From an uncultured Spirochaetaceae bacterium (lineage in GTDB: Bacteria; Spirochaetota; Spirochaetia; Sphaerochaetales; Sphaerochaetaceae): 64,000 bases of DNA. Positions 1 through 7,658 of this stretch are shown piece by piece. The position numbers and the translations under genes were made by a program. Position 1 is the first letter of the stretch; each line of letters begins with the position of its first letter. Under the pieces are notes generated by a model, which saw nothing but the letters and a program-made list of their open reading frames with translations, searched no databases and was not told the origin of the DNA. The DNA is taken from NCBI GenBank assembly GCA_944389975.1, contig CALXOH010000018.1:50594-114593 (forward strand), read 5' to 3'.

Positions 1-77
1 TATGATTTAGTCAATTAATTTAATTCAAATAAACATAAATAATATAAATATTTGATTTAAGTTTTAGACTATATTTC

Positions 78-896
78 ATGAAAAATTTAAAATCATTCAA
101 AACGTATCTGAAGAAGAAAGGATTATCGCCCAACACCATCTCAACATATGTGCAGGCAGTGATCGACTATCAAAAGACATATTCGACACTGACCGAGAAA
201 AATGTCCTAGCATGGAAGGAAAGTTTGAATAGCCGATATAAACCTGCATCAATGGCTGCAAGAATCAAAGGCATGAATGCTTATCTTGAATGCAACGGCA
301 TGACTTTACGACTTACTGGCGTAAAGCTCCCTCGCATCCATCACTTGGAAAACGTGATATCCATGTCGGACTATCACAAGCTGATCCGCAAGATGTCCGA
401 AAACACCAGTTTGCTCACACGCAAATGGATGCTACTTTTCAAGACGATAGCTATGACAGGTATGCGAGTGTCTGAAGCCAGACAGATCAGAGTTGAACAT
501 GTGGAAGCTGGCAAGGCCCAAATCTATGCAAAAGGAGGAATATACCGCATCATCCTCTTACCCAAGCGTCTATGTAAGGAACTGCAAAAATACCTGTCGG
601 ACATCAACCAGGAAGAAGGCTATATCTTTGGGAAGACTACTGAAGAACCATATGCCATAGGAACGATAGAAGCCAAATTGCATTACTATGGGAAGAAGTT
701 CAAGATTCCGAAGGAAGTTTGCCATCCACATTCACTGAGGCACCTTTTCGGAAAAGGTTTCATGGCATCGAAAGGTGCAGACATTACCGTTCTTGCTGAT
801 CTACTGGGACACGCATCAATCGAGACAACCCGCATCTATACAAGGCGAAGCATGGATGAACAAAGGGATGCTTTAGATAAGATCGTTACGTGGTAA
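78..896 (+). CDS. Tyrosine recombinase, probable tail-fibre shufflon invertase
   Basis: A 272-residue XerC/D-like recombinase. An N-terminal SAM-like DNA-binding domain (about 1-80) precedes the catalytic domain. The active-site residues are present: Arg130 in TGMRVSEA, Lys152, His218 and Arg221 in HSLRH, His245 in LLGHAS and nucleophile Tyr254 in TRIYTRR. The TAA stop directly abuts the first TGACGGGTAT core at 897-906, and four more cores follow within 1.9 kb, each at the start of a tail-fibre C-terminal cassette. This arrangement matches Rci-type shufflon recombinases, which invert segments between short repeats. No ribosome-binding site precedes the ATG. Whether the same enzyme also integrates the prophage is not decided by the sequence. 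Confidence 0.88.
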   Translation: MKNLKSFKTYLKKKGLSPNTISTYVQAVIDYQKTYSTLTEKNVLAWKESLNSRYKPASMAARIKGMNAYLECNGMTLRLTGVKLPRIHHLENVISMSDYHKLIRKMSENTSLLTRKWMLLFKTIAMTGMRVSEARQIRVEHVEAGKAQIYAKGGIYRIILLPKRLCKELQKYLSDINQEEGYIFGKTTEEPYAIGTIEAKLHYYGKKFKIPKEVCHPHSLRHLFGKGFMASKGADITVLADLLGHASIETTRIYTRRSMDEQRDALDKIVTW

Positions 897-906
897 TGAC
901 GGGTAT
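897..906 (+). repeat. Shufflon crossover site A (TGACGGGTAT)
   Basis: Core TGACGGGTAT in plus orientation, directly after the recombinase stop codon. It is followed by CTTACATTG, matching the looser flank seen at sites B, C and D (roughly NTYACATTG). Read in the cassette frame it encodes Asp-Gly-Tyr. Confidence 0.85.
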
Positions 907-1158
907 CTTACATTGCCCTCTGGCGTGCTGGTACTTTGGGGACGTGTATCAAGATCTTCTTCCGGCTATGCAACCGTTTCGTTTTCGCCAAGTTTCCTGT
1001 ATGCACCTACCGTATTCTCAACTTGTGCTTATGCAACCAATAGTCATTCCACTGCTAGTGGAAACGGGTATGTCACATCCGTAACAACAACAGGCATGAA
1101 GGTTGGAACTATAGATAAATACTACTCTTATTGGATGGCTATAGGGCAGAAAGGATAG
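898..1158 (+). CDS. Silent tail-fibre C-terminal cassette A
   Basis: An 86-codon open segment without its own start. It begins DGYLTLPSGVLVLWG inside site A and ends YWMAIGQKG followed by a stop. The opening D-G-Y, the L-x-W motif and the terminal (W/F/Y)xAIG motif are shared with the C-terminus of the fibre gene at 2466-3035, while the middle is different. It becomes a fibre tip only if inversion between sites A and E joins it to the constant N-terminus. It lies tail-to-tail with cassette B. Confidence 0.82.
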   Translation, partial: DGYLTLPSGVLVLWGRVSRSSSGYATVSFSPSFLYAPTVFSTCAYATNSHSTASGNGYVTSVTTTGMKVGTIDKYYSYWMAIGQKG

Positions 1159-1201
1159 GCAAGAATTCAACATCCAATATTCAAGTAATAAGATGTCAAA
1201 T

Positions 1202-1465
1202 TTACGTTTTCCCTATTGCTATCCAATAACACTGCTTAGAGCTGTCGGCCCAGTATCTTCCCAAATAAAAACCTGTTTCGGATGGGTTATATAGATTCAT
1301 TCCTTCATCTTGTAAAAGACCTGCTGTAAGTGAAATAAGACCATATGTAATACAAAATAATTTAGAAAAAGGGGGATTAAAGCTAACATATTGAAGCCCG
1401 GCTTTCGAAAGAGACAAAATCCCCCACCTAAGTTGAATTTCATTGTTCAATGTGACATACCCGTC
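1202..1465 (-). CDS. Silent tail-fibre C-terminal cassette B
   Basis: An 87-codon segment read from site B. It begins DGYVTLNNEIQLRWG and ends CYWIAIGKT. It has the same architecture as the other cassettes (D-G-Y start, x-x-W-G near residue 15, aromatic-x-AIG end) but a distinct central sequence. Because site B has the same orientation as site E, it must first be flipped with the A-B segment before it can be joined to the fibre gene by a second inversion, or be joined by deletion. Confidence 0.8.
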   Translation of the reverse strand, partial: DGYVTLNNEIQLRWGILSLSKAGLQYVSFNPPFSKLFCITYGLISLTAGLLQDEGMNLYNPSETGFYLGRYWADSSKQCYWIAIGKT

Positions 1466-1466
1466 A
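1457..1466 (-). repeat. Shufflon crossover site B
   Basis: Minus-orientation copy of TGACGGGTAT, preceded by TAT and followed by GTCACATTG. It bounds the A-B segment (897-1466) on the right and the chaperone segment (1457-1955) on the left. Confidence 0.85.
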
Positions 1467-1504
1467 ATATATTGTAATCAAACGATTTATGATATACTTT
1501 GTCT

Positions 1505-1948
1505 ATGCTTACAGACGAACGGAGAAAACAGATTATTTACTATTGGGATCCTGTTGAAGAATGCTATTATATCGGCAGGCAATTCGTTACTAAATCAGAA
1601 GAGATCAAAGCTCGTTGTACACAGATAACTAACTACGAGTGGAGACAACTCATAGAAAATCCAGTCGAAGGGAAACATATTGGGAATGACCCTGCAACAA
1701 ATAAGCCAGCGTATATTGATGACCCCCAACCATCGACTGAGGAGCTTTTGAGACAAGAACTGTCGGAACTTAAACAATATCTTTCGGCTACCGACTACCA
1801 GGCGATCAAATGCGGGGAACTTGGTCTATCAATGGCAACGGAATATCCTGAGAGTCATGCGAAAAGAACAGAAGCGCGAGCGAGAATCAACGAAATTGAA
1901 TCAACTCTATCAATAACACCACAAGTAATAATATATCCGTCGTATTGA
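1505..1948 (+). CDS. Putative tail-fibre assembly/chaperone-like protein inside an invertible segment
   Basis: A 147-residue protein from the ATG at 1505 (MLTDERRKQ). It has aromatic residues near the N-terminus, a Pro-rich middle and a helical, charged C-terminal half (about 85-140), a layout seen in small phage tail-fibre assembly proteins. The assignment rests on layout and position beside the fibre gene, not on a recognised motif. The last codons are PSY-stop, and the TGA stop is the first three bases of site C. The gene is flanked by sites B and C in inverted orientation, so it can flip by itself. At present it points away from the fibre operon. Confidence 0.6.
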   Translation: MLTDERRKQIIYYWDPVEECYYIGRQFVTKSEEIKARCTQITNYEWRQLIENPVEGKHIGNDPATNKPAYIDDPQPSTEELLRQELSELKQYLSATDYQAIKCGELGLSMATEYPESHAKRTEARARINEIESTLSITPQVIIYPSY

Positions 1949-1955
1949 CGGGTAT
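1946..1955 (+). repeat. Shufflon crossover site C
   Basis: Plus-orientation TGACGGGTAT preceded by TAT and followed by ATCACTTTG. Its TGA is the stop codon of the gene at 1505-1948, and its GAC-GGG-TAT codons open cassette C, in another frame. Confidence 0.85.
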
Positions 1956-2207
1956 ATCACTTTGCCAAACGGAATACTAATTGAATGGAGACAAATCAGT
2001 ACTAAGCAAAATGAAGATAAGTCAGTTGAATTTATAAAGCCATTCAAATCGAATAACGTACAAGTTGTTGCTCAAGCAGGAGCAAAAACAGGAGAATCGG
2101 CCACCTATATAAATGGAATTCAGATTTATTCAATCACTAAATCGTCATTCCGTATATTTTGTGCCATGGCCGCTACTACCGTACGATATATAGCAATCGG
2201 ATACTAA
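1947..2207 (+). CDS. Silent tail-fibre C-terminal cassette C
   Basis: An 86-codon segment starting DGYITLPNGILIEW in site C and ending VRYIAIGY-stop. It shares TKSSFRI and TATTV-like stretches with cassette D, so C and D are the most closely related pair. It lies tail-to-tail with D, the stop codons overlapping in a near-perfect palindrome at 2197-2215 (CGGATA/TATCCG arms). Inversion between sites C and E (1946-2727) would place it on the fibre gene. Confidence 0.82.
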   Translation, partial: DGYITLPNGILIEWRQISTKQNEDKSVEFIKPFKSNNVQVVAQAGAKTGESATYINGIQIYSITKSSFRIFCAMAATTVRYIAIGY

Positions 2208-2467
2208 TATCCGATCGCAAAAATTAATACAGTAGTTGCTGTTCTTCTCAAAATTATTCTAAAAGAGGATTTTGTCATATCACCTTTAGGTATCATTATC
2301 CCATTTGTGTAATCTGAGTAATGGTTAGTACCAGCATCTTGAGCAACAATTGCAAGGCAGTCATTAGGGAAAGGCTTCGCAAAATTCTTTGTACTGTCGG
2401 AGTCTTTCGCTACGAAATAAAATTCCCAGAAGAGTATCTTTTCATTAGGTAATGTAATATACCCGTC
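2204..2467 (-). CDS. Silent tail-fibre C-terminal cassette D
   Basis: An 87-codon segment beginning DGYITLPNEKILFW in site D and ending LIFAIGY-stop. It is in the same orientation as the active fibre gene and directly downstream of it. The fibre gene's own stop codon (TGA at 2466-2468) is part of site D. Recombination between the directly repeated sites D and E would delete the present tip and attach this one. Confidence 0.82.
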   Translation of the reverse strand, partial: DGYITLPNEKILFWEFYFVAKDSDSTKNFAKPFPNDCLAIVAQDAGTNHYSDYTNGIMIPKGDMTKSSFRIILRRTATTVLIFAIGY

Positions 2468-2468
2468 A
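2459..2468 (-). repeat. Shufflon crossover site D
   Basis: Minus-orientation core preceded by TAT and followed by ATTACATTA. It doubles as the stop codon of the expressed fibre tip and as the opening Asp-Gly-Tyr of cassette D. Confidence 0.85.
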
Positions 2469-3035
2469 ATAGCCAACTGCAATCCAAAAATGACGCCGTC
2501 CCCATTCTATAGTATTCAAATAAAATCCAGACTTTGATACTTTGTTGGATACCGGAGGATTAGCAGCTGGACACCATTCTTGATTGGAGACATCACCTCT
2601 GCCAACGATCACGCTTGGTATCTTCTGATAAGATGGAGAGAAAGGAATCCAATGAGCCGGGCCATTTGAATAATCAGCATATCCCCAGTGAATTAGTAAT
2701 CCATTAACCAATCTTGCATACCCGTCATTATCATTTATTTCCCAGTCCTCTCCTTCTACGCCTAAAGTCATCCCCATGCTATAGATATGCTTTATCATCT
2801 GTGACAAAGAGCCTATGTCATAGGTGTTGTTGGTCGCAGGCAGATTCGACTGGTTGTTCTTCCACGCTTTTCCCGACAAGTCAGAAACAGTTTGAGCCAG
2901 CTCGTTAAGAGATTGAAGGGTTTCTGCATCTGCTTGCCGCAGTAATTGAATGAGTGTATCGAGCAGTTTCGCCTGTCCGTCTTTTGAGTCTTTAACTGTT
3001 ACAAGTTCGCCTGTAGTTTTCGGATAATCTGGCAT
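2466..3035 (-). CDS. Tail fibre protein with exchangeable C-terminus
   Basis: A 189-residue fibre. The constant N-terminal part (about 1-103) holds a helical region around residues 15-55 and ends at Asp-Gly-Tyr encoded by site E. The variable part (about 104-189) runs from DGYARLVNGLLIHWG to FWIAVGY and is the currently connected tip. It lies downstream of two other fibre/tip genes on the same strand. The C-terminal domain is expected to contact the host surface, so exchange of it should change adsorption range. Start ATG follows an AGGAG-type site. Confidence 0.82.
   Translation of the reverse strand: MPDYPKTTGELVTVKDSKDGQAKLLDTLIQLLRQADAETLQSLNELAQTVSDLSGKAWKNNQSNLPATNNTYDIGSLSQMIKHIYSMGMTLGVEGEDWEINDNDGYARLVNGLLIHWGYADYSNGPAHWIPFSPSYQKIPSVIVGRGDVSNQEWCPAANPPVSNKVSKSGFYLNTIEWGRRHFWIAVGY
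2718..2727 (-). repeat. Shufflon crossover site E (anchor site in the expressed fibre gene)
   Basis: Minus-orientation TGACGGGTAT inside the fibre reading frame, preceded by AA as at site A and followed by GCAAGATTG. It is the junction between the constant N-terminus and the variable tip. The weaker match of its downstream flank suggests the core plus the tip-side bases travel with the cassette. Confidence 0.83.
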
Positions 3036-3051
3036 TTGTATTCTCTCCTCT

Positions 3052-4116
3052 TTATAATGCGGCGTATGATGATGTGCCGAAAATTGTGCGATTCAGCTGT
3101 GTCTGCACATTTCCGTTCAACCCTGATAGATAGTTCAGTATTGCTGTAGTGATATCCGAAGCGGAAAACTTGCCTTCGGCATTGGAAACCAAAACACGAT
3201 CGGGAGTAAGCGAAGTACCAACAATCCCTTGTGCCTCGTCCCTGAAGTCTTTCGCTTGCAGTGCATACTTTTTTGCAGAGTATTCCGTGCCGTCGACAGT
3301 ACCGTCAGTCTTTGTTGCCCAGGCTTCCGCAAGCGCTGACGCGTCTTCGGCGTTACCTTTAGCGGCAATCGCATCTGTTTTGGCATTATTCGCTTGAGTT
3401 GCACTGTCGGATGCATTCTGTGCCGATTGTCCCGCATTTGTCGCTGACTCAGAGGCCGCAGTAGCACTAGTACCAGCCTTTGCCGCATAGTGCTTAGCAG
3501 AGTACTCGCCGTTTGCTACGACACTGTTCTCAGGGTCGTTGGCCCATCTTTGTGCAAGGGTTGCGCTCTCTTCTGCGTTGGTTTCCGAGGTATGCGCTTC
3601 ACTCGCTTTTTGGACTGCGGTGTTGGCAAAGCCGGAGGCGTCCTGAGCAGATTTCGAGGCATTGGATGCAAGCTGTTGCATAGACTCAACCAAGGAGTCG
3701 TAGAGGTTTTGGATTGAGGTTAGGGCCGCTCCCCTGGCACCTGAATTGTTGTCTTGCCCTATCGCCGCAAGCGCCTTGTTCAAAGCTACCTGCAGAGCGC
3801 CAAGATCTTCGGATACTTTGGCATCCCAAGTCTGATTGTCGCTGGAGATCTTTTGACTAAAAGCCGATATGGCATTTTCGATCGCACTCTTGAGCTGTTC
3901 TACCGCGGCCTCTGCTGCGACAGCTCCAGCCTCGGCGTCCGTTGCGACTTTGCCGAGAGTTTGGATAAGTGTCTTTATCGCGTAGTGCTTTGCCGACTGG
4001 GGCACGCCTGATACAACACGGAAGGCAAGAAGCACATCGTCTTCCAGCGGTGTGCCCGTGTCTTCCGTACTTAACGCCTTGTCTATGTTCAGATCTGAGA
4101 TATCTTGTAACGCCAT
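3052..4116 (-). CDS. Alanine-rich tail fibre protein
   Basis: A 354-residue, Ala/Ser/Thr-rich, strongly helical fibre protein. Two copies of a module about 60-75 residues apart (RWANDPENSVV..GEYSAKHYA and AWATKTDGTVDGTEYSAKKYA) sit in the coiled-coil part (about 175-290), as in many phage fibre stems. The N-terminus (QDISDLNIDK) probably docks to the tail tip. It lies directly upstream of the shufflon-controlled fibre gene, which may form the distal part. Confidence 0.75.
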   Translation of the reverse strand: MALQDISDLNIDKALSTEDTGTPLEDDVLLAFRVVSGVPQSAKHYAIKTLIQTLGKVATDAEAGAVAAEAAVEQLKSAIENAISAFSQKISSDNQTWDAKVSEDLGALQVALNKALAAIGQDNNSGARGAALTSIQNLYDSLVESMQQLASNASKSAQDASGFANTAVQKASEAHTSETNAEESATLAQRWANDPENSVVANGEYSAKHYAAKAGTSATAASESATNAGQSAQNASDSATQANNAKTDAIAAKGNAEDASALAEAWATKTDGTVDGTEYSAKKYALQAKDFRDEAQGIVGTSLTPDRVLVSNAEGKFSASDITTAILNYLSGLNGNVQTQLNRTIFGTSSYAAL

Positions 4117-4178
4117 GACTCAACTATGCCACAGATCGAAAAATCAGATGCGGATAGCGATGGTGTTAACCTATGTTG

Positions 4179-7100
4179 TTAAAACTTCATATGCACAAAT
4201 CCCTCAGAATCAACATAAACTTGGTACTCTTTTATGTTGTATAGTAAATCATCCTCTGACGGAGATATAGGACAATTTAAAAACAACTTATTACCTCCTG
4301 TTACTTTATAAATTGTAAGAGCTTGATTTATGTATATGCTCTGATTTGGTACGGATACATAGTTTTTATTTTGTATATAAGGTGTCCAGGCAGTTGTTGG
4401 TTCAAAATCCTCAAACGCATTATCTCTACGTAGAACTTCAAAATATTCAGTGAGATCAATTCCGCTTCCATAAGAATCAAGAAAAGAAACTTCATAATTG
4501 GCACTTCTTCCATTATTTGCAACTTCGCAACTCGCCTTGAGAAAAACCAATTCCGGCAAGTCTGGACATCTAACACGAATTAAGTCAGATGAAAAATATT
4601 GATCTTCGTTCAACCATGTTCGGATCTCATCGACTAGTTTTTTTGCCTGATCTACACTTACTGACAAAGTCCATTGCGTTCCTGTATCTACTTCGGGAGC
4701 AGGTTCTGTTCTTATCACATCGCAATCAAAGGATCCTGAAAAATATCCTTCTGTAATTCGAGAAGCTTTTGCCTCAAGTCCATAACACTCGATTGTTCCG
4801 TTGCTCTTGATAATCGTTTGACGATTTGCGGACACTATTTCCTGATTTTCCGGGTCATACATGAACCCTGCAGCTGGAGCTGTAAGCTGTTCGTCCGGCT
4901 GTCCGAAGAAAATCCGACCCGACGCCGGATCTATCTGAAAGAGCGTCTTGTCGTCGTACATAACGACAAAAACCGGGGTGACCTTCTGCCCGTTTTGATA
5001 GTCGTAGATCCTGACAGACAAGCCCGAGCCTGCAGTTCCATTGCCGTCCCCTACCAAGAGATTGCGGAACTTGGCATAGAAGCTGAAGATATTGAAGCTC
5101 CCGAGGTTTGCACAAAAGAGATTGATGACACTTTGGATCGTCTGTGTTCCCGGTGCCTGCAGTGCATCGAAGATCGTGTCTTGGAATACATCAAAGGCAA
5201 TGGATGCCGGAGTACTCCCGTCCGCAATCGCCCACTGCGTGCCCGTCCAGTAATACGGGATGCGGGCACCTGTCGCCAAGTCCGTGACAAGGATGTGATC
5301 GCCGAGAATCAACGGCCCTTCGGTCGTGGATACGGGAACCTGATCCAAGGAAGGATAAATCCCTAGGTACTCCGTCTTCTCCTGTCCTTCCTGGACTCCA
5401 GTAACGACAAAACTCTTGGTAATGCCTATATCCGCAACGGAGCATGTCACAGTTATGCTTTTGACATCCTGACGGTTTGCGGGAATTGTTATCTCTATCT
5501 CAGAATCAACGCCCGATGTGACATAAGCCCAAGTTGCCGGGGCCTGTACTTCCCAAGCGCAGGGAGCAGCCGTGTTTATCCTCCTGCAGATAGCGGAGAT
5601 CTTCTGGTCGGGCCGAGTTACGCCACGCGAAGAGAGCCTGAAGGTCGTCGGGTTTATCTCAAGGGAAAAATCAGCAGAGGGAGGTCCCGAAAGGCATACA
5701 TACTCCCATTTGCTTTCCTTGTAGTTCCAGAACTTCTGCCATAGATACGACTCCCCTTCCGTCGGCCGTTCGGGAACGGACGGAGACCAAACGCCTGAAT
5801 TGGTGATGAATGCAATATTGTCCCATACGATCGCGATATCACCCCAAGTGATGATGTCTACGGTATCGTCGGGCTGTACGTCGTAGGACGCACCCCACTG
5901 GAAATAATACTGCGGATCGCCCCCATTCTGCCCATCCTGCAATCTTGTGATCGTGAGGCCTTTGGTAATACCTCCGGCTGTCACTTCCACCAATAGGTTC
6001 TCCCTTTCCCCCATCACAGAGATCGGAATGGATAGAGTGTCGCCTGTGCCCTGCTGCGCAACTCCCCCGAGCTTCCACAAGCACTGTGATGCGATATTTA
6101 CCCGCTGGGCATGCGCGATAATCACTTGGCTTGCCGGATCCGCTTCGCCGTTTGAATTGTAGTGGAAGTATGTCTGCGATAATTCCAGGAAGAGATATCG
6201 GAATCCATTCGAGGGTTTTGTTCCCGAGTGGGAAATTCCTGTCGTGCTCTCGACGACGACAAGAGGAACGAAGTCGTACTTATATACTGGCGTTTTCCTT
6301 CCCTCGAAGGTAGTCTGCACCCCGACGCAAAGAAGCTTGTATGGCAGCCCCGAAATCTGTACAACCTCACCAACCGTTATCTCAACCTTGGATGAAGAAA
6401 GGGATATGTCCGCATTCTCCGCATATTCCTGCATGTGGTAGTTCTTGATGAAGGCCTCCGCATCCTCGGAGTCTGCTATATAGTCCGCGTCGTACTCTTC
6501 CTCCTCGCCCTCTTTCTCAATATCCTTGATTTCCTTCGAATACTTTTTCCAGTATGCACGATCGGAAAGGACTCTGTAACGCTGCACCCCGACGGAAACG
6601 TTCTCGGTGTTAGTAAAGAGTACGGTGGCCTCCGTAGGAGTGACTTCGGCATCTATCTGTATGTTGGCCGCAGTAGTCGCTCCATCCTCGACCTTGACTA
6701 TCGTCGTCTCAAGCCTTGCATTCTTTGCATAGACTATGTTCTTCTCATCTTCTTCCTCGCATGTATAGTCGAGCTTCTCAGGATCCCCATCCTCCGGGTA
6801 TGTCGCACCCGGTTCCAATGTCTGAGCACCACTTCCCTCTTCGTCCGGATCCCCGCTATCGTAAACGTAATAGTTGTCGTCGTACGAATACTCGGCAAGG
6901 GACAGAACCATATGTGATCTCGTACGTATCGGCTGTTGCTTTATCGTAGGTCGGGACATAAAGGAGGAAAGCAACAACTGCCGAGGCGTAACTCCGTCAA
7001 CCTTCCAAGGATCCAAGATCAAAAGCTGGCCGAGTTTGACTACATAGGCAAGCCTGTTTTCGTAAAGGATTGTCTCGAGGCATTCGAATATCGACTCGCC

Positions 7101-7658
7101 TTCAGGTACGAAAACAATCGGGAGGGTTTTTGTCCTGATGACTCCGTCGGGGACGATGATCTTTTCCGTAAAGTCTGCCAAGACGCCCTTGTATAGATCG
7201 TCGACGTTGTCGTATACGGCCTCAAGAAGAAGATGCACAAGAGAATCACTTTCGTCTGATGGATATAGGATTTTCTTTCCCTCGAATACTACACCCCCTT
7301 CCGGTGCAAGTACATCGGAAAAAAGTGAAGCATAGGACTTGAATGAGATCTTGACGTGCACCCAGTCAGGATCGTTGGCCATATCCACTGTCGCCTTTCC
7401 GTCGCTGAAGCCCTCGAAGATAATGACATCGTCGTTTGTTATCCGCACGAGTTTATCCGTCGTATGGAAAAGTGCAGCATCCTCCAAATTCAGCGCACGT
7501 ATTGTAAGGGAGACGTTGGATATGTCTGAGCTCTTCCCGCCAAGGGAAAAGCCCTCCTTTATCTTGATGCTCGTATCCACTACGCGATAGGAAATATTGG
7601 TCCACTCCTTTGCAATGCCGTCCGCTTGTAGTTCCCTGATATATACCTTCAATCCCAT
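4179..7658 (-). CDS. Large tail tip / host-recognition protein
   Basis: A 1159-residue structural protein following the tape-measure gene, the usual place of distal tail and tail-associated proteins. The first 450 residues or so look like the tail-tip core. A block at about 490-580 and another at about 680-760 look like two related Ig-like beta domains: each has a T-Y/F-F entry, an R-x-N stretch and a C-x-W motif. The C-terminal third is beta-rich and Gly/Asp/Asn-rich. It overlaps the tape-measure stop by 10 bases, consistent with translational coupling. No peptidase motif was recognised. Confidence 0.75.
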   Translation of the reverse strand: MGLKVYIRELQADGIAKEWTNISYRVVDTSIKIKEGFSLGGKSSDISNVSLTIRALNLEDAALFHTTDKLVRITNDDVIIFEGFSDGKATVDMANDPDWVHVKISFKSYASLFSDVLAPEGGVVFEGKKILYPSDESDSLVHLLLEAVYDNVDDLYKGVLADFTEKIIVPDGVIRTKTLPIVFVPEGESIFECLETILYENRLAYVVKLGQLLILDPWKVDGVTPRQLLLSSFMSRPTIKQQPIRTRSHMVLSLAEYSYDDNYYVYDSGDPDEEGSGAQTLEPGATYPEDGDPEKLDYTCEEEDEKNIVYAKNARLETTIVKVEDGATTAANIQIDAEVTPTEATVLFTNTENVSVGVQRYRVLSDRAYWKKYSKEIKDIEKEGEEEEYDADYIADSEDAEAFIKNYHMQEYAENADISLSSSKVEITVGEVVQISGLPYKLLCVGVQTTFEGRKTPVYKYDFVPLVVVESTTGISHSGTKPSNGFRYLFLELSQTYFHYNSNGEADPASQVIIAHAQRVNIASQCLWKLGGVAQQGTGDTLSIPISVMGERENLLVEVTAGGITKGLTITRLQDGQNGGDPQYYFQWGASYDVQPDDTVDIITWGDIAIVWDNIAFITNSGVWSPSVPERPTEGESYLWQKFWNYKESKWEYVCLSGPPSADFSLEINPTTFRLSSRGVTRPDQKISAICRRINTAAPCAWEVQAPATWAYVTSGVDSEIEITIPANRQDVKSITVTCSVADIGITKSFVVTGVQEGQEKTEYLGIYPSLDQVPVSTTEGPLILGDHILVTDLATGARIPYYWTGTQWAIADGSTPASIAFDVFQDTIFDALQAPGTQTIQSVINLFCANLGSFNIFSFYAKFRNLLVGDGNGTAGSGLSVRIYDYQNGQKVTPVFVVMYDDKTLFQIDPASGRIFFGQPDEQLTAPAAGFMYDPENQEIVSANRQTIIKSNGTIECYGLEAKASRITEGYFSGSFDCDVIRTEPAPEVDTGTQWTLSVSVDQAKKLVDEIRTWLNEDQYFSSDLIRVRCPDLPELVFLKASCEVANNGRSANYEVSFLDSYGSGIDLTEYFEVLRRDNAFEDFEPTTAWTPYIQNKNYVSVPNQSIYINQALTIYKVTGGNKLFLNCPISPSEDDLLYNIKEYQVYVDSEGFVHMKF

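Noticed and set aside
1946..2482. Cassettes C and D as ordinary independent genes
   Set aside because: Neither has a promoter or ribosome-binding site; both start inside the crossover core and align with the C-terminus of the fibre gene.
897..3035. Diversity-generating retroelement acting on the fibre gene
   Set aside because: No reverse transcriptase and no template repeat; variation is by whole cassettes joined at short identical cores.
6435..6917. A 160-codon plus-strand frame in the tail tip gene
   Set aside because: Shadow of the 1159-residue minus-strand protein; hydrophobic sequence arises from antisense codon bias.
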